A stretch of 64,000 nt of DNA from assembly GCF_029240175.1 (NCBI RefSeq), contig NZ_JARBTM010000016.1, forward strand, positions 186,001 to 250,000, given 5' to 3'. This stretch comes from Anaerosolibacter sp. (GTDB lineage Bacteria > Bacillota > Clostridia > Peptostreptococcales > Thermotaleaceae). How positions within the stretch are numbered: position 1 is the stretch's first letter; every line of letters begins with the position of its first letter. Shown piece after piece: positions 9,622 through 19,093 of the stretch. The notes under the pieces are model-generated. The model made no database searches, was not told the origin of the DNA, and saw only the letters and a list, made by a program, of their open reading frames with translations. A program made the translations under genes and the position numbers.

Positions 9622-9960
9622 ATACATCACTCCATATCTTCCCGTGAGATTATAATGAAACTCTCTTTATTTATTCTACTTAAAGGGACTATCCCCTTTA
9701 TATGATCTTTCAGATCAACAAAAAAGATATTTGAAATCCAAGCTGGAACGATTGATCCTTTTATTAAACAAAATAGCTTCATAACCCCTGATTTTTGGTA
9801 ATTGCTTTTTCATGAAAGTTACATATAAAAAGAAGTGAAATGTATATGAATTGATGATAAAATCATATTGGGTATACCAAAAAAATAATGGTATACTATA
9901 ATAGACAAGATAATATAACTCCAGAGTTAAAAAATACTTTTTAGAAAAGGAGATTTGTTA
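9622..9960 (+). promoter_or_regulatory. Divergent intergenic region with aminotransferase promoter
   Basis: A promoter is plausible for the plus-strand gene: TTGGGT at 9868, 18 bases, then TATACT at 9892, with TATAAT overlapping at 9897. The 7-mer GGTATAC occurs twice (9871-9877 and 9890-9896), once inside the spacer and once over the -10, a placement that would suit a repressor. A small hairpin AAAGGG/CCCTTT lies near 9680-9698. No gene is seen here. Confidence 0.45.
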
Positions 9961-11277
9961 ATGAGCAAACCAATTTTATCAAGTCACTTCGAATCAAGAA
10001 AACCATCGGCAGTTCGACTGGCACAAATGAAATATGAGGAGCGTAAAGTCAAGCCTGAGGCTGTAATCAACGTAGGCATTGGAAACGTTTCCCTCCCGAC
10101 AAATCCAGCTATGCAAAAAAGAATGTTTTCACTTGATGCACCTGAGAGTCCATTTGCAAAGGGTATCGTGAGATATTCAACGACCGCTGGTTATGTTGAG
10201 TGTCAGGATGCTTTTAAAAACATCCTTGCCTGTGAAGGTTTCGATACAAGCAAATTGTTCGTTCAGATAACCGACGGCGGATCTGCTGCTATGGAATTAC
10301 TTTTAATCGGTGTATGTGGACCTGCTGGTACTGATGAAAAACCGCTTATGATGATCGACCCCGCCTACACCAATTATATTTCTTTTGCAGAAAGAACTGG
10401 CCGTAAGACCGTTACAGTAAAGCGTAATTTAGGTGAAGACGGCAAGTACAATCTTCCAGAACTAAATAAAATCGAAGAAGCCATTAAAGCGCATAATCCT
10501 GGCGCACTTCTTGTCATTCCTTATGACAATCCTACAGGACAGTACTACGATTATGAAACCCTTAAAGATCTAGCTAAATTGTGCGTAAAATATAACATGT
10601 GGATGATCAGCGATGAAGCTTATCGCGAACTCTATTATGTAGAAAACAGCCAACTTGTGAGTATCTGGGGAGTTACTGATGCAGATGTACCTGGTATCGA
10701 AGGTAGAAGAATTAGTATCGAGACTGCCTCAAAGGTATGGAACGCTTGTGGTTTAAGAATCGGTGCTTTGATTACGGACAATGCTGAGTTTAATAACCGT
10801 TCTGTAGCTGAATATACTGCAAACCTTTGCGCTAATGTAATCGGCCAGTACATATTCGGTGCACTTGCCCATGAAAGCAAGGAACAAATTGCTGACTGGT
10901 GCAAAAATATTCGAGAGTACTACAGAGAACAAATCGTGGGTGTATATAACGGTCTAAAGGAGCAAGAACCTGGTCTGATTGTTTCCAGCCCTGACGCATC
11001 CATATACACAGTAATTGACGTTAGAAATGTAGTAAAACCAGGATTTGATGCAATTGACTTCGTTTTATACTGTGCTGGGGAAGGATCTGTTAAAATCGAC
11101 GGCGTTGAAACAACCCTTCTGATCGCACCGATGAAAGGATTCTATGATATTAAAGCAGGCGAGGAAAATCCGGGAAGCACACAATTCCGAATTTCATTCG
11201 TAGAAACTCCTGAAAATATGGCAAAGATTCCTGAATTGTTTGTTAAGCTTTTAAAACAGTTTGAAGCACAAAGATAG
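9961..11277 (+). CDS. Class I/II PLP-dependent aminotransferase
   Basis: This 438-residue enzyme has the aspartate-aminotransferase fold. The PLP lysine lies in ETASKVWNACGLRIG and the aromatic/Asn region in VIPYDNPTGQYYDYE. It would swap an amino group between an amino acid and a keto acid. The start at ATG 9961 is chosen because AAGGAG ends 8 bases before it; the frame is open two codons further up to a TTG. A strong hairpin follows the gene. The exact substrate is not determined. Confidence 0.88.
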   Translation: MSKPILSSHFESRKPSAVRLAQMKYEERKVKPEAVINVGIGNVSLPTNPAMQKRMFSLDAPESPFAKGIVRYSTTAGYVECQDAFKNILACEGFDTSKLFVQITDGGSAAMELLLIGVCGPAGTDEKPLMMIDPAYTNYISFAERTGRKTVTVKRNLGEDGKYNLPELNKIEEAIKAHNPGALLVIPYDNPTGQYYDYETLKDLAKLCVKYNMWMISDEAYRELYYVENSQLVSIWGVTDADVPGIEGRRISIETASKVWNACGLRIGALITDNAEFNNRSVAEYTANLCANVIGQYIFGALAHESKEQIADWCKNIREYYREQIVGVYNGLKEQEPGLIVSSPDASIYTVIDVRNVVKPGFDAIDFVLYCAGEGSVKIDGVETTLLIAPMKGFYDIKAGEENPGSTQFRISFVETPENMAKIPELFVKLLKQFEAQR

Positions 11278-11285
11278 GAAATATG

Positions 11286-11309
11286 ACCGCCGGCTATGAA
11301 GCCGGCGGT
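11286..11309. terminator. Convergent terminator inside the esterase 3' end
   Basis: The perfect 10-base arms ACCGCCGGCT and AGCCGGCGGT enclose a 4-base loop, and T-rich sequence follows on the plus strand. It ends the aminotransferase. The same bases encode the last residues of the opposing esterase (Pro-Pro-Ala-Ser-stop). Confidence 0.85.
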
Positions 11310-12271
11310 TTGCTTTTACCTTGCAAGGGCATGTTACTGGCACTGCCATTTATGTGCTTATTTATAAAACAACAAATTTCTTCTAAAGCTTCTGTGGCCT
11401 CTGGAAAAAGGGGGGCCATGGCAGGATAACAATGAAATAGACCCTCTCCAATTCTTAGAGTGACTTTGACGCCTGCTGCCTTGGCCTTTTCTGCAAACCG
11501 AACCGCATCATCACATAGGGTTTCATCTTCGCCGGCAAAAATAAGTAAGGGTGGTAATCCTTGAAGCTCCCCATAAAGAGGTGATATATAGGGTAAACTA
11601 GGGTCTTGATCTCCTGCGTAATGCTTTGCTAAAGCGGGCGCCATTCCCTCAGGAGATAGGCACACCTTGAGTTTCGTTCGATGGGACTCGCCCGTGCACT
11701 TAAAATCTGTCACGGGTGAGTAAGCCACTGCTGCCCCTGGAAGGGGTATCCCCTGATCCCGAAGCGCTAACAAGGTAGCTAAGCATAGACCTCCACCAGC
11801 GGAATCTCCTACGAATACTATATTTGAAGGAGCAATTCCCTGATCTAGCAGCCAGCCATAGGCTGACAATGAATCCTCTAGGGCTGCAGGATAAGGTTGT
11901 TCAGGGGCCAGTCGGTACTCGAAGAGCAATGCAGCTACGCCGCTGGCTTTCACAAATTTTGAAGTAATTGCACGATGGGAATGACACGTACCAGACACAT
12001 ATCCACCCCCGTGAAAATAAAGAATTACCTTGTCTTTTGTTGCGTGGGCAGGCGAAATCCATTCAGCATAGAGGCCATCTATATTTACAGGCGACACTTC
12101 GATGTCTTCAGGCAGCTTGCCAAATCTTCCTGCCCCCTCTTCCACCTGTTGCCTAAAGCTGAGGATGGATTCCTTTTCATTCCAATCAATAATTTTCTTT
12201 TTAAATTGAAGCTTTAACAAATGACGATTTTGCAATAAAAGCTTGAATAAGCGGCCTCGTAAACTGAGCAT
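11294..12271 (-). CDS. Alpha/beta hydrolase, hormone-sensitive-lipase type esterase
   Basis: This 325-residue hydrolase has the oxyanion motif FHGGGY (86-91) and nucleophile Ser157 in GDSAGGG. A catalytic Asp is likely in GEDETLCDD and the His in GLFHCYP near residue 291. It fits bacterial HSL-type esterases acting on short acyl esters. There is no signal peptide. Its 3' end overlaps a bidirectional terminator shared with the convergent aminotransferase gene. Confidence 0.9.
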   Translation of the reverse strand: MLSLRGRLFKLLLQNRHLLKLQFKKKIIDWNEKESILSFRQQVEEGAGRFGKLPEDIEVSPVNIDGLYAEWISPAHATKDKVILYFHGGGYVSGTCHSHRAITSKFVKASGVAALLFEYRLAPEQPYPAALEDSLSAYGWLLDQGIAPSNIVFVGDSAGGGLCLATLLALRDQGIPLPGAAVAYSPVTDFKCTGESHRTKLKVCLSPEGMAPALAKHYAGDQDPSLPYISPLYGELQGLPPLLIFAGEDETLCDDAVRFAEKAKAAGVKVTLRIGEGLFHCYPAMAPLFPEATEALEEICCFINKHINGSASNMPLQGKSKPPAS

Positions 12272-12343
12272 TGTTCTCCCTCCTTATATCAGCAGCATTC
12301 ATCATTATTAAAGAAGCATCCACTTGTTGCATATATCTGATTT

Positions 12344-12907
12344 TTAAATACGATTATCTACCTGATTGGTATTCTCCAATCTATACACAACCATATGATA
12401 AACACGGTTGCTGTAGTATCCTTGATCATCCACTCTATCTATCTCGGTAAACTTGCAGCTTTCAAGAAGTTTATTGGATTTCATATTGTTTTCTTCTGTA
12501 TATGCATCCAATGCCGTCAATTTCATTTTGTCAAAACCAAAATCTATCACTTCCAATAACGCTTCCTTCATAAAGCCTCTACCTTGATATTCCGGATTAA
12601 TTCCATACCCTAACTCGCCGCTGCCTTCTTCTAGATTGATATTCCAAATAGAAATTGACCCTATCACCTTTTTTGATTGTCTGTGCTCTATTGCCCAAAT
12701 GATCCATTTGTTTTCATCAATCCCATTATTCATCTTTTCAATATACGCTTTTGTCTCTTCAGGCGTTTCATCTGGCCTCGTGTCTGTGTATTCATGCATT
12801 CTTGAGTCTTTCCTCATCTCCAGCACGTCATGGATATCTCTATGTTCCATTCTTCTTAGTATCAAATTTTTTGTCTCTAAAACAGGAAATGGATCAAAGG
12901 TAATCAT
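12344..12907 (-). CDS. GNAT acetyltransferase, RimJ/RimL type
   Basis: This 187-residue protein opens with the RimJ-like start FPVLETKNLILRRMEHRD. It has the acetyl-CoA loop NPEYQGRGFMKEALLEVIDFGF and the closing ENNMKSNKLLESCKFTEI. Family members acetylate protein N-termini or small molecules. The target here is unknown. A PuPuGGGGG stretch precedes the ATG at 12907. Confidence 0.88.
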   Translation of the reverse strand: MITFDPFPVLETKNLILRRMEHRDIHDVLEMRKDSRMHEYTDTRPDETPEETKAYIEKMNNGIDENKWIIWAIEHRQSKKVIGSISIWNINLEEGSGELGYGINPEYQGRGFMKEALLEVIDFGFDKMKLTALDAYTEENNMKSNKLLESCKFTEIDRVDDQGYYSNRVYHMVVYRLENTNQVDNRI

Positions 12908-12971
12908 TGGTTTACCCCCTTATTTTATCGTCTTAATATAATTGCTAGGCAAGTTGTAAAATCAGTAATTG

Positions 12972-13538
12972 TTAAAGTTTCAACCACATTGTACTCACAT
13001 TATTCTTCTTTTCTATTTCCTTAAAACCCAGCTCCTGGTACATATTCATCGTACCTCGATACAGCTTTTCAGGTTCGTCCTTGATATCCACTGGAATTGC
13101 CAAAACCCCATCAAACCCTTGGGATCTAAAATCATCAACAGCTTGTTTAAGCAAAAGTCTTGCAACCCCTTGATTTCTGTAGTCTTGGTGGATTACAAAG
13201 CAAATGACACAGCCCACTTTTTGATCTTTTATGATATGTTTTATGTCCTTCTCGAGCCTTATGTACTGACATACATTGTTAGCATTGCACCAGCCAATGC
13301 ACTTATCTCCATCAAAAGCTAGGTATCCCTTCATGTTACCAGCCTTTATCTGCTCAATCGCCTCTGTACGATTCTCTTCACCCGTTCTATTTTGCCATTG
13401 CTCATAGGAGCAGTTTGTATGGTAAAACCTACAGAAACAAGTGGCCCAATGGGCGGCATGCCCAAAATCCAAGCCCTCAAGATATTCAGTAAATATTGCT
13501 GCTAAATCTGGACTTAACGGTTTAATTGTGTACTTCAT
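12972..13538 (-). CDS. GNAT acetyltransferase with Cys-rich front
   Basis: This 188-residue protein has the acetyl-CoA loop IHQDYRNQGVARLLLKQAVD in the middle. The front half is rich in Cys, Trp and His (HAAHWATCFCRFYH, TNCSYEQW), seen in a subgroup of clostridial GNATs. An AAGGGGGAGC ribosome site precedes the ATG at 13538. The substrate is unknown. Confidence 0.85.
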   Translation of the reverse strand: MKYTIKPLSPDLAAIFTEYLEGLDFGHAAHWATCFCRFYHTNCSYEQWQNRTGEENRTEAIEQIKAGNMKGYLAFDGDKCIGWCNANNVCQYIRLEKDIKHIIKDQKVGCVICFVIHQDYRNQGVARLLLKQAVDDFRSQGFDGVLAIPVDIKDEPEKLYRGTMNMYQELGFKEIEKKNNVSTMWLKL

Positions 13539-13616
13539 GGTGCTCCCCCTTTTATAAACATAATAATTTCAGCAAACGAGTAAGGCTATTTGTAAATCAG
13601 TATGATCCTGGTCTGA

Positions 13617-14372
13617 TTAAGGCTTCCTAATGGCACAGGGTCCTGCTAGGCACTTTCCACACGCATCTGATTCATCGATATCACTATAAAATCTATCTAC
13701 CTCACTGCATCGATCATAGCATTTATATCTATCAAATCCATCTTCTGTAAGTGCATTGACAGGGCAAGCTTTAAAGCACACACCACAGGATTTATTCTTC
13801 TTCCAGAGGCAGTATTCTTCCTGAATAAGCGGAGTATATTCAAGCTCTTTATCAATAACAAAGCTGCCGTATCTCCCACCACAGCCTTCATTTGTTATCA
13901 ACATGTTATTCACCCCAAAAGTTCCAAGACCACAGATATACGCCACATGTCTTTGAGACCATTTTGACATCAGCTTCCCATGGTCATAACCAATAATCTT
14001 TGCAGGATTTCCTGATGATTCAATACCAAGCATACTCAACTTTTTTCCCATATCTTCTATTACTGTATGGATGAGCTTATTTGTCTCTACATACGCCTCC
14101 GCCCATTCTCTAGATACAAAGGGATGATTTTTATTTTCAATAATCAATTCTTTTGTGAAGGGAATAAAAAATGAAACTACAGAGCATGCACTTTGAATAA
14201 GATCGCCAGGAAGCAGATGATCACTTATAACAACCTCTTTCAACTTATGAAACAAGGGGTTATCTGCACTTGTAAAACCTACAAGAGGGTTCCTATAAAT
14301 GCTGGAGTTTTTTGAATTTAAAACAATATTTTGGATCTCATCTTCGATCAAACGATTCAAGCTCACTACCAT
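13617..14372 (-). CDS. Epoxyqueuosine-reductase-like 4Fe-4S protein
   Basis: The C-terminal part binds two Fe-S clusters: CGVCFKACPVNAL and, more loosely, CYDRCSEVDRFY with SDACGKCLAGPCAI. The front half resembles the QueG fold (GHGKLMSKWSQRHVAYICGLGTFG). True QueG is longer (over 300 residues) and has a cobalamin site, so this 251-residue protein is a QueG-like ferredoxin rather than QueG itself. ATG 14372 is preferred because GGGGAG lies just upstream; the frame is open to an ATG at 14393. Confidence 0.8.
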   Translation of the reverse strand: MVVSLNRLIEDEIQNIVLNSKNSSIYRNPLVGFTSADNPLFHKLKEVVISDHLLPGDLIQSACSVVSFFIPFTKELIIENKNHPFVSREWAEAYVETNKLIHTVIEDMGKKLSMLGIESSGNPAKIIGYDHGKLMSKWSQRHVAYICGLGTFGVNNMLITNEGCGGRYGSFVIDKELEYTPLIQEEYCLWKKNKSCGVCFKACPVNALTEDGFDRYKCYDRCSEVDRFYSDIDESDACGKCLAGPCAIRKP

Positions 14373-14488
14373 ATTCTCATCTCCCCTATCCATGATGAAT
14401 TAGCATTTTATGGATATTATATCAATTCATTTGCATGAACTCTATACTATTTCATAAAGTAGCCGCAAACTTTCATGCTAATACTGAA

Positions 14489-14536
14489 AAGTACCTACAA
14501 CCTGCGTCGAAATGATCACACAGCCTGTAGGTACCT
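14489..14536 (-). terminator. Hairpin terminator after the AlkZ-related gene
   Basis: On the minus strand AAAGGTACCTACAGG pairs with the later TTGTAGGTACTTTT around a loop of about 20 bases and ends in a T run. It lies directly past the stop at 14547. Confidence 0.7.
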
Positions 14537-14546
14537 TTGCCTATAT

Positions 14547-15245
14547 TTAGAATCCAGCAAACCGTTTTAGCCTTGCTGTTTTTGCATGGGGAGCAATCTC
14601 TGTTATCCTCTGAACAATTTCATCCATGGCATCTTGGGGCTTGATTCTTTCAGCTTCTTCCATAAGCTTGTCCCCTGCCCATGTCTCTACAGTAGAATAT
14701 GCCGTAGAAGGCCACCCATATGCTTCTCCTTTATGATTTACTTTTCGTTTCGTACCATTTACTGTGATAAACATACCCATTTGCAGTTCACCCATGGCAG
14801 ACTCAAACTTAGTATTTAAATCCTTTGTAAAACCACCCAATGCCTTAATCTCATGGGCAGCTAAGATTTCATGCTCCTCAAACAGTGTATAAATCTGCTT
14901 TGCATAATGACTAAATAAACCTTCGGAATACAACTCCGAGAAGCTATATCCTTTTCTCCTGGCCGCAAGGAACTTTGGATACCACTTTAGAGAAATAAAC
15001 CCGGGTTTTTTATCAAATAGCTTTCCATAGGCTGCTTTATGATCCTGTTCAATCTGTATACGCCATGGCCATGGATCAGACGGCAGATCTGTGTGCCACT
15101 GTTCCGGTGTTGTTAATTCCGATAGATTGATAAATTCAATACAGTTATTTGAAAAAGGCATAAAGCCTATGTCCTCCACGACGGAGACAAAATCTACATA
15201 TTCAGTAACCTTCTGACCTTCGCAGTTATTAGGCATCCTTGCCAC
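14547..15245 (-). CDS. AlkZ-related protein
   Basis: This 232-residue protein has features of the group annotated as AlkZ-related: a Trp-rich front (WHTDLPSDPWPWRIQIEQ), SLKWYPKFLAARRKGYSFSELY, and a winged-helix-like middle with AYGWPSTAYSTVETW. AlkZ glycosylases open DNA crosslinks, but the catalytic QxQ motif of AlkZ is not evident here, so activity should not be assumed. It lies next to a flavin-binding protein and a WYL regulator on the same strand. Confidence 0.65.
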   Translation of the reverse strand: MARMPNNCEGQKVTEYVDFVSVVEDIGFMPFSNNCIEFINLSELTTPEQWHTDLPSDPWPWRIQIEQDHKAAYGKLFDKKPGFISLKWYPKFLAARRKGYSFSELYSEGLFSHYAKQIYTLFEEHEILAAHEIKALGGFTKDLNTKFESAMGELQMGMFITVNGTKRKVNHKGEAYGWPSTAYSTVETWAGDKLMEEAERIKPQDAMDEIVQRITEIAPHAKTARLKRFAGF

Positions 15246-15302
15246 CCCCTGTTTTTTCTCTAAGTACCCCTTTGCTATAAACGCTTACGCCAAATGATTC
15301 AA

Positions 15303-15719
15303 TCATGCGTCCAAGGAAAACTTTTCAAAAACATTATCTATCCACAGTATTGCATTCTTTGTGTTAAATTTCAATATACAATACTCAGGGTCTGTTACAC
15401 CTCCAGGAAAATGATTGATAAACCAGTCAACCCATAAAGCCTCTTTAATATCCATATCATGAATGATTTCAATATTTCCAGTTAGCGTAATCCCATCCTT
15501 TGCGCTGCTATAGCAAACACTGGCCTTATTATTCTCCATATAATGCTTTACTTTCTCAGAATTAGTTCCCGTTGCAAACCAAATCGTTTCTAATCCCTCT
15601 GCTTTAATGTTTGACATGGCAACAGCTCTCGGCATTCCCCCTTCATCCACTGAACTTAGTACAGTTGTTTCTGCATTTGAGATCATGCTAACTGCCTTTT
15701 GTCTGATATTGTTTCCCAT
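15303..15719 (-). CDS. Pyridoxamine 5'-phosphate oxidase family (flavin-binding) protein
   Basis: This 138-residue split-barrel protein shows SSVDEGGMPRAVAMSNIKAEG, IWFATGTNSEKVKHYMENN and ASVCYSSAKDGITLTGNIEI, typical of general-stress FMN-binding PNPOx-like proteins. I choose ATG 15719 because AAGGAGG lies 8 bases upstream; the frame is open to 15803 but with no site. It probably binds FMN or F420. The reaction is unknown. Confidence 0.85.
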   Translation of the reverse strand: MGNNIRQKAVSMISNAETTVLSSVDEGGMPRAVAMSNIKAEGLETIWFATGTNSEKVKHYMENNKASVCYSSAKDGITLTGNIEIIHDMDIKEALWVDWFINHFPGGVTDPEYCILKFNTKNAILWIDNVFEKFSLDA

Positions 15720-15816
15720 AAATTCGTCCTCCTTTTTCTCAAAATTGAAATTAGCTTCTAGCAACTCTGCTTTCTTACTAAAATAACATAATGAACATGC
15801 CAACAGTGTGTCATGT

Positions 15817-16725
15817 TCATCTATACATGTTCAAAATATTTTTTGAATTCCTTTTCAGTTCTTCAATAATGGAGTCTGGTGATAAAACATATACTTGGTC
15901 CCCAAGGCTTAGTATAAACTCCATTGCATATTGGTGATTGGTATATACTAACTGAAATTTCATCCGATTATCCTCTGTAATTTCATAGGCGTCTGTTCCA
16001 TATTGATCAATAATTTTATATTCCTGGGATCGATCAATAAGCATTGTTACGACTTTCTTTTCACTGTCAAAGTAGCTGTCCAAGTTAAGCCTTTCTTCAG
16101 GCAAATCCCGGAGTGTAAATTTTGTCTCCGTGATTTTAAGATTGCTGCACCGATTAAGCTTAAAAAGACGAAAATCCTCCCTTAACTGGCAATACCCAAA
16201 CACATACCATGCAGACCATTTGAAAGTGATAAAGTAGGGCTCTATGTACCTTTGTGACAGTCCCTTGTTAGAAAAGTAATCGAAGGAAACCTTCAGGTTA
16301 TTGTTGATGGCCTCTCTGAATAGACTTATTTTCTGTGATAGATTGGTTTTATAAAAAGAAGTCAAATCAATATAAATATTACTATTAACTGATAGAATAT
16401 CCTCTTGTTTTGGCGATAGCTTGTCTAGCAGGTGTTTGATAGTGGTATTGTTTGATATACTTTCAATACTTTTTAGTCCAATTAAAATATTATCAAGTTC
16501 ATCATTCGTCAATACGCTCTTATCCAGTTTGTAACCCTCTGCAATACCAATTCCCCCACCACCCCCTTGATAAGTAACAATCGGTATACCGGCTATACAA
16601 ATATTTTCAATATCCCGATGAATGGTACGAATAGATACCTCAAATCTTTCAGCCAAATCCTTTGCTTTTATTCTCTCATGATTCAAAAGCATTGTTATTA
16701 TTCCAAGTAGCCTGTCTATTTTCAT
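15817..16725 (-). CDS. HTH and WYL domain transcriptional regulator (YafY type)
   Basis: Residues 1-60 are a DeoR-like winged helix (ERIKAKDLAERFEVSIRTIHRDI). Residues 130-205 are a WYL domain (YIEPYFITFKWSAWYVFGYCQLREDFRLFKLNR) that senses a ligand or nucleic acid. ATG 16725 is preferred because AGGGGTG precedes it; the frame is open to 16758. It lies 97 bases from the flavin-binding gene and may control it. That is inferred from position only. Confidence 0.88.
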   Translation of the reverse strand: MKIDRLLGIITMLLNHERIKAKDLAERFEVSIRTIHRDIENICIAGIPIVTYQGGGGGIGIAEGYKLDKSVLTNDELDNILIGLKSIESISNNTTIKHLLDKLSPKQEDILSVNSNIYIDLTSFYKTNLSQKISLFREAINNNLKVSFDYFSNKGLSQRYIEPYFITFKWSAWYVFGYCQLREDFRLFKLNRCSNLKITETKFTLRDLPEERLNLDSYFDSEKKVVTMLIDRSQEYKIIDQYGTDAYEITEDNRMKFQLVYTNHQYAMEFILSLGDQVYVLSPDSIIEELKRNSKNILNMYR

Positions 16726-16804
16726 ACAAACACCCCTAATGACCAATCTACGTTTCAACTCATCGTTGTTTCAGCAGTTCCGTGTTACTCCGTCGACTCA
16801 ATAT

Positions 16805-16821
16805 CACTTATGGTACGGTAC
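16805..16821. repeat. rlmH-end-like att site, copy 1 (one arm)
   Basis: On the minus strand this reads CCG TAC CAT AAG TGA, codons for Pro-Tyr-His-Lys-stop, the same as the end of rlmH at 35914. It is in the same orientation as rlmH. No second inverted arm is seen, unlike the other copies. Confidence 0.45.
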
Positions 16822-16852
16822 ATGATAATGGATCACAAGAACTATTGGGAGA

Positions 16853-17632
16853 CTACTCAATGAGCTCTTTAAGACTCACAAAGGGATTCGTATACCGTTC
16901 CCGTTCTTGTGTTTTCTTACCGTACTGAATAGCTTGTTTAGGGCACCATTGGATACAGGCTAGACATTGTTCACATTTTTGATTCCAAGCTGGCTTTCCT
17001 TCCTTGATCACGATATTATTTGCTGGGCAAACTCTACTACATATCCCACAATGATCGCACTTACTATCCGCCCAAAACGACTTATCCATTTTGGGAAATT
17101 GCGGCATAGATACACGATAAAGTGCTTTACTTAGGAAAAAGTTGGCCAGGGCTGAACCAGATTCTATGCCATGCTCTTTCTGATTTTTAATGGTGTCTAC
17201 AATCTGGTCGATGCTATTGTTCCAGTTCTCGAACATTGCTTTCTGTCGTTCCTCAGATATGGCCCCTCCCCATATGATATAGTTTGTAGGCATTTCTACG
17301 ATAAACCCCGATGAAAGCTTTATGTTTTGCTGGGCAAGTCTTTTCTGGGTCTGTAGGAGAGTTCCTGCTGCAGATGCTCCACAGGTAGCTATGGCAAAAA
17401 AGTACCTTCCATGCTCCGTTCGAAGTTTTTTAATGAATTCATCAACCATCAAAGGCATCCCCCAGCAATAAACAGGAAAAACGATTCCTATGCTGTCTGC
17501 CGATATATCAAGTTCTGATTTCATAGCTTTGGGAATAGAGATCAAAGTTGTATTTCCTAGTTTTTCCGATAAGTCTTTTGCCACTTTTAATGAATTACCT
17601 GTTCCAGAAAAATAATAAATGCTTGTTTTCAT
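16853..17632 (-). CDS. EFR1-type flavodoxin-ferredoxin fusion
   Basis: Residues 1-165 are a flavodoxin-like domain with FMN-phosphate loop YFSGTGNSLKVA (7-18). Residues 185-240 are a two-cluster ferredoxin with CDHCGICSRVCP and CEQCLACIQWCP. Such proteins move electrons between carriers in anaerobes. The gene starts at ATG 17632 and lies directly to the right of att-like site copy 1. Confidence 0.9.
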   Translation of the reverse strand: MKTSIYYFSGTGNSLKVAKDLSEKLGNTTLISIPKAMKSELDISADSIGIVFPVYCWGMPLMVDEFIKKLRTEHGRYFFAIATCGASAAGTLLQTQKRLAQQNIKLSSGFIVEMPTNYIIWGGAISEERQKAMFENWNNSIDQIVDTIKNQKEHGIESGSALANFFLSKALYRVSMPQFPKMDKSFWADSKCDHCGICSRVCPANNIVIKEGKPAWNQKCEQCLACIQWCPKQAIQYGKKTQERERYTNPFVSLKELIE

Positions 17633-17992
17633 GAAAATGCATCTCCCATTTTAATATTGTGTTTCATTATCTAATACGTTAATTATCTATCAATTGTTTC
17701 CATTTTACTTAAATTCTTTTATGATCATCAACAATCTAAGACCGCTGTCCCTTATATGCTATATGAAAAAACAATGGCAATCTGGTCTATCATTAGATAT
17801 TTCTATTTGACTAGTTATTCATAATCCTGTAACATAATCATCGGTAATTGGGACTGCAAACCTTTAAGTCTATTGCCAATATGGATCAACAAATCGATTC
17901 AAAGTGATTTTTATAGACTTATGCAGTCGTTTATTTTTGCAAGTCTATTTTATATAGAATAGTAATGAATACTTATAGGGGAGAGTGTTTTT
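17633..17992 (+). promoter_or_regulatory. Divergent intergenic region before the rhodanese lipoprotein
   Basis: These 360 bases hold no gene. A weak promoter for the plus gene is possible: TTGCAA at about 17937, then TAGTAA 17 bases on. A clear GGGGAGAG ribosome site lies 7-10 bases before the GTG at 17993. Nothing else stands out in this AT-rich stretch. Confidence 0.35.
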
Positions 17993-19012
17993 GTGAAAAA
18001 GAAATTACTTAGTATTTTGCTTTGTTTTGTAATGGTTGCTGCATCTATCGTTGGTTGTGCTCCTAAATCTGAAGAACCAAATAAGCCAGAAGCACCTAGT
18101 CCAACAGAGAGTAATCCTGTTGAAACTTTAGCAAAAACAAAAGTATTTGTTTCTGCAGATTGGGTAAAAAGTGTAATTGATGGAAATCAGCCTGAGTCAA
18201 AAGATTACGTAATCATTGAAGCTGCTTGGGGATTAGTCAATGAAAATAAAAGCTATTTAGAAGCCCATATACCAGGAGCAGTACATTTGAACACCGATGA
18301 TATCGAAGAACCAACCTATTGGAATATAAGAACTGGAGATGAAATTGGAAAGGTTATGTCCAATTATGGTATAACCAAAGATACCACTGTTATTGTTTAT
18401 GGTGCTGATTCCGGTGCAACAAGAGTTGCTTTTGTATGTCTTTGGGCGGGTGTTGAAAATGTGAAAGTAATTGATGGTGGTCTAGATGCTTGGAAAAATG
18501 CAGGATATGCAACGAATGAAGGTATAGAAAATCCAAAGACAGCAACAAGTGATTTTGGTGTGACAATACCAGCACATCCTGAGTACGTTTTAGCTATGCC
18601 TGAAGATGTAACAGCTGAAATGGAGAAAAATGATACATTCAGATTGGTAAGTATACGAAGTTTAGATGAATTTAATGGTAAAACAAGCGGATACAGCTAC
18701 ATAGAAAAAGCAGGAGAACCAAAAGGTGCAGTATGGGGCCATGATGAAGCTGACTACCGCAATGAGGATGGAACTTTTATTGATTTTGATAAAGCTGTGG
18801 CTATGTGGAATGAACAAGGACTCACCGCAGATAATGAACTCGCATTTTATTGTGGTACTGGCTGGAGAGCAACGATTCCATGGTTAATGGCCTATGAAAA
18901 CGGCTGGAAAAACATAAAGTTGTATGATGGTGGTTGGTTCGTATGGCAGATGGACCCGAATAATCCAGTGCAAGCGATTACACCAGAAGAAGCAGCAGCT
19001 CAATACAAATAA
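17993..19012 (+). CDS. Lipoprotein with two rhodanese domains
   Basis: This 339-residue protein has a lipoprotein signal (SILLCFVMVAASIVGCAPKS, lipidated Cys22). Two rhodanese repeats follow. The first (about 50-180) has VIVYGADSGATR where the catalytic loop should be, with no Cys, so it is likely inactive. The second (about 195-330) has AFYCGTGWRAT with the active Cys. It would transfer sulfane sulfur, as thiosulfate sulfurtransferases do, outside the membrane. GTG 17993 is the start. Confidence 0.88.
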   Translation: MKKKLLSILLCFVMVAASIVGCAPKSEEPNKPEAPSPTESNPVETLAKTKVFVSADWVKSVIDGNQPESKDYVIIEAAWGLVNENKSYLEAHIPGAVHLNTDDIEEPTYWNIRTGDEIGKVMSNYGITKDTTVIVYGADSGATRVAFVCLWAGVENVKVIDGGLDAWKNAGYATNEGIENPKTATSDFGVTIPAHPEYVLAMPEDVTAEMEKNDTFRLVSIRSLDEFNGKTSGYSYIEKAGEPKGAVWGHDEADYRNEDGTFIDFDKAVAMWNEQGLTADNELAFYCGTGWRATIPWLMAYENGWKNIKLYDGGWFVWQMDPNNPVQAITPEEAAAQYK

Positions 19013-19027
19013 ATTCAATCATTGAAA

Positions 19028-19062
19028 TGTCTGATAGCCAAAAGGCTTTCAGACATTTTTTT
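19028..19062 (+). terminator. Terminator after the rhodanese lipoprotein
   Basis: TGTCTGATAGCC pairs with GGCTTTCAGACA around AAAA (one mismatch), followed by seven T residues. It lies 16 bases past the stop. Confidence 0.85.
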
Positions 19063-19093
19063 GTTTAGAGTGCAGCAAAATATCCAGCTCTAG

